The notes beneath the pieces are model-generated. The model was not told the DNA's origin. It ran no database searches and worked only from the letters and a program-made list of their open reading frames with translations. From the NCBI GenBank assembly GCA_035288405.1, contig DATEAK010000371.1:1-6359 (forward strand): a stretch of DNA of 6,359 nucleotides, read 5' to 3'. How positions within the stretch are numbered: the first letter of the stretch is position 1; each line of letters opens with the position of its first letter. The translations under genes were made by a program, and so were the position numbers. This DNA comes from JACPSX01 sp035288405 [NCBI: bacterium] (GTDB lineage: Bacteria; JACPSX01). Below are positions 6,193 through 6,359 of this stretch, one piece after another.

Positions 6193-6359
6193 AAGTTCTC
6201 TCCGCGGCGGCGGGGTCCAGGACACTCGCGCTCTCTGAGGTCTTCCCTTCCTCCCAGATGAATCTCGGCAGGCTCGGTACCCTCAATGCCGTGATAAGAC
6301 TCACAACTGCGACAAAGAGACCGCCAAGGAAAGTGGCCTCCCTGGCGCCCACCAAGGGG
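6182..6359 (-). CDS. Probable MFS transporter, C-terminal end (partial)
   Basis: Reading the minus strand from the right edge gives 58 residues ending in TAG (plus-strand CTA at 6182-6184). The fragment begins PLVGAREATFLGGLFVAVV and continues SLITALRVPSLPRFIW. That is one hydrophobic membrane helix (about residues 9-25) followed by a basic, proline-containing end and a polar tail of about 25 residues. This is the typical last helix and tail of major facilitator transporters, especially those like the EntS/MFS_3 type, where a GG-containing helix is followed by P-x-L-x-R. Only the tail is visible, so the transporter call is tentative, but a real coding end is likely. It converges on the acetyltransferase gene and overlaps it by 11 bases. 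The substrate and the start are unknown. Confidence 0.55.
   Translation of the reverse strand, partial: PLVGAREATFLGGLFVAVVSLITALRVPSLPRFIWEEGKTSESASVLDPAAAERTFTP

Overview
The window looks like chromosomal DNA from a moderately GC-rich bacterium (high fifties percent G+C by eye). Protein-coding genes are tightly packed with good Shine-Dalgarno sites, and the gaps carry short dispersed palindromic repeats. That repeat style, together with a three-subunit molybdenum hydroxylase, is often met in environmental proteobacterial or Desulfobacterota-like genomes. This is only an impression; nothing here fixes the taxon. There are no RNA genes, transposase genes or CRISPR arrays.

Layout from left to right. 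Positions 2-772 (+) hold the 3' part of a metallo-beta-lactamase (MBL) fold hydrolase of the AHL-lactonase-like type; its start lies before the window. Ten bases later, 783-1463 (+) encodes a second, different MBL protein of the ODP/flavodiiron type with an altered metal motif. A 255-base gap (1464-1718) contains a perfect GC-rich palindrome and no gene. Positions 1719-5348 (+) form one operon for a xanthine dehydrogenase/CO dehydrogenase-family molybdenum hydroxylase: the molybdopterin subunit (1719-3995), the FAD subunit (3997-4881) and the 2x[2Fe-2S] subunit (4884-5348). The genes are 1 and 2 bases apart and end at a textbook intrinsic terminator (5382-5414). The 319-base gap after the operon (5349-5667) holds that terminator and a repeat island: two 28-base palindromic elements in inverted orientation around a third palindrome. 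Positions 5668-6192 (+) encode a GNAT acetyltransferase. Its last 11 bases overlap the tail end of a convergent minus-strand gene (6182-6359) that resembles the C-terminus of a major facilitator transporter and continues beyond the window.

How the genes may work together: the hydroxylase would oxidise an unidentified substrate with water at the Mo centre and pass electrons through two Fe-S clusters to FAD. The large subunit lacks the CO dehydrogenase active-site loop, so this is not a CoxL-type CO oxidiser. The FAD subunit is too short to carry the extra 4Fe-4S loop of 4-hydroxybenzoyl-CoA reductase. Two co-directional MBL hydrolases upstream suggest, without proof, a small catabolic or detoxification cassette in which oxidation is linked to hydrolysis of a lactone, ester or amide. 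The GNAT and transporter genes look unrelated. I saw no clear evidence of a wholly new system; the best leads are the active-site variants and the covarying repeat pair.
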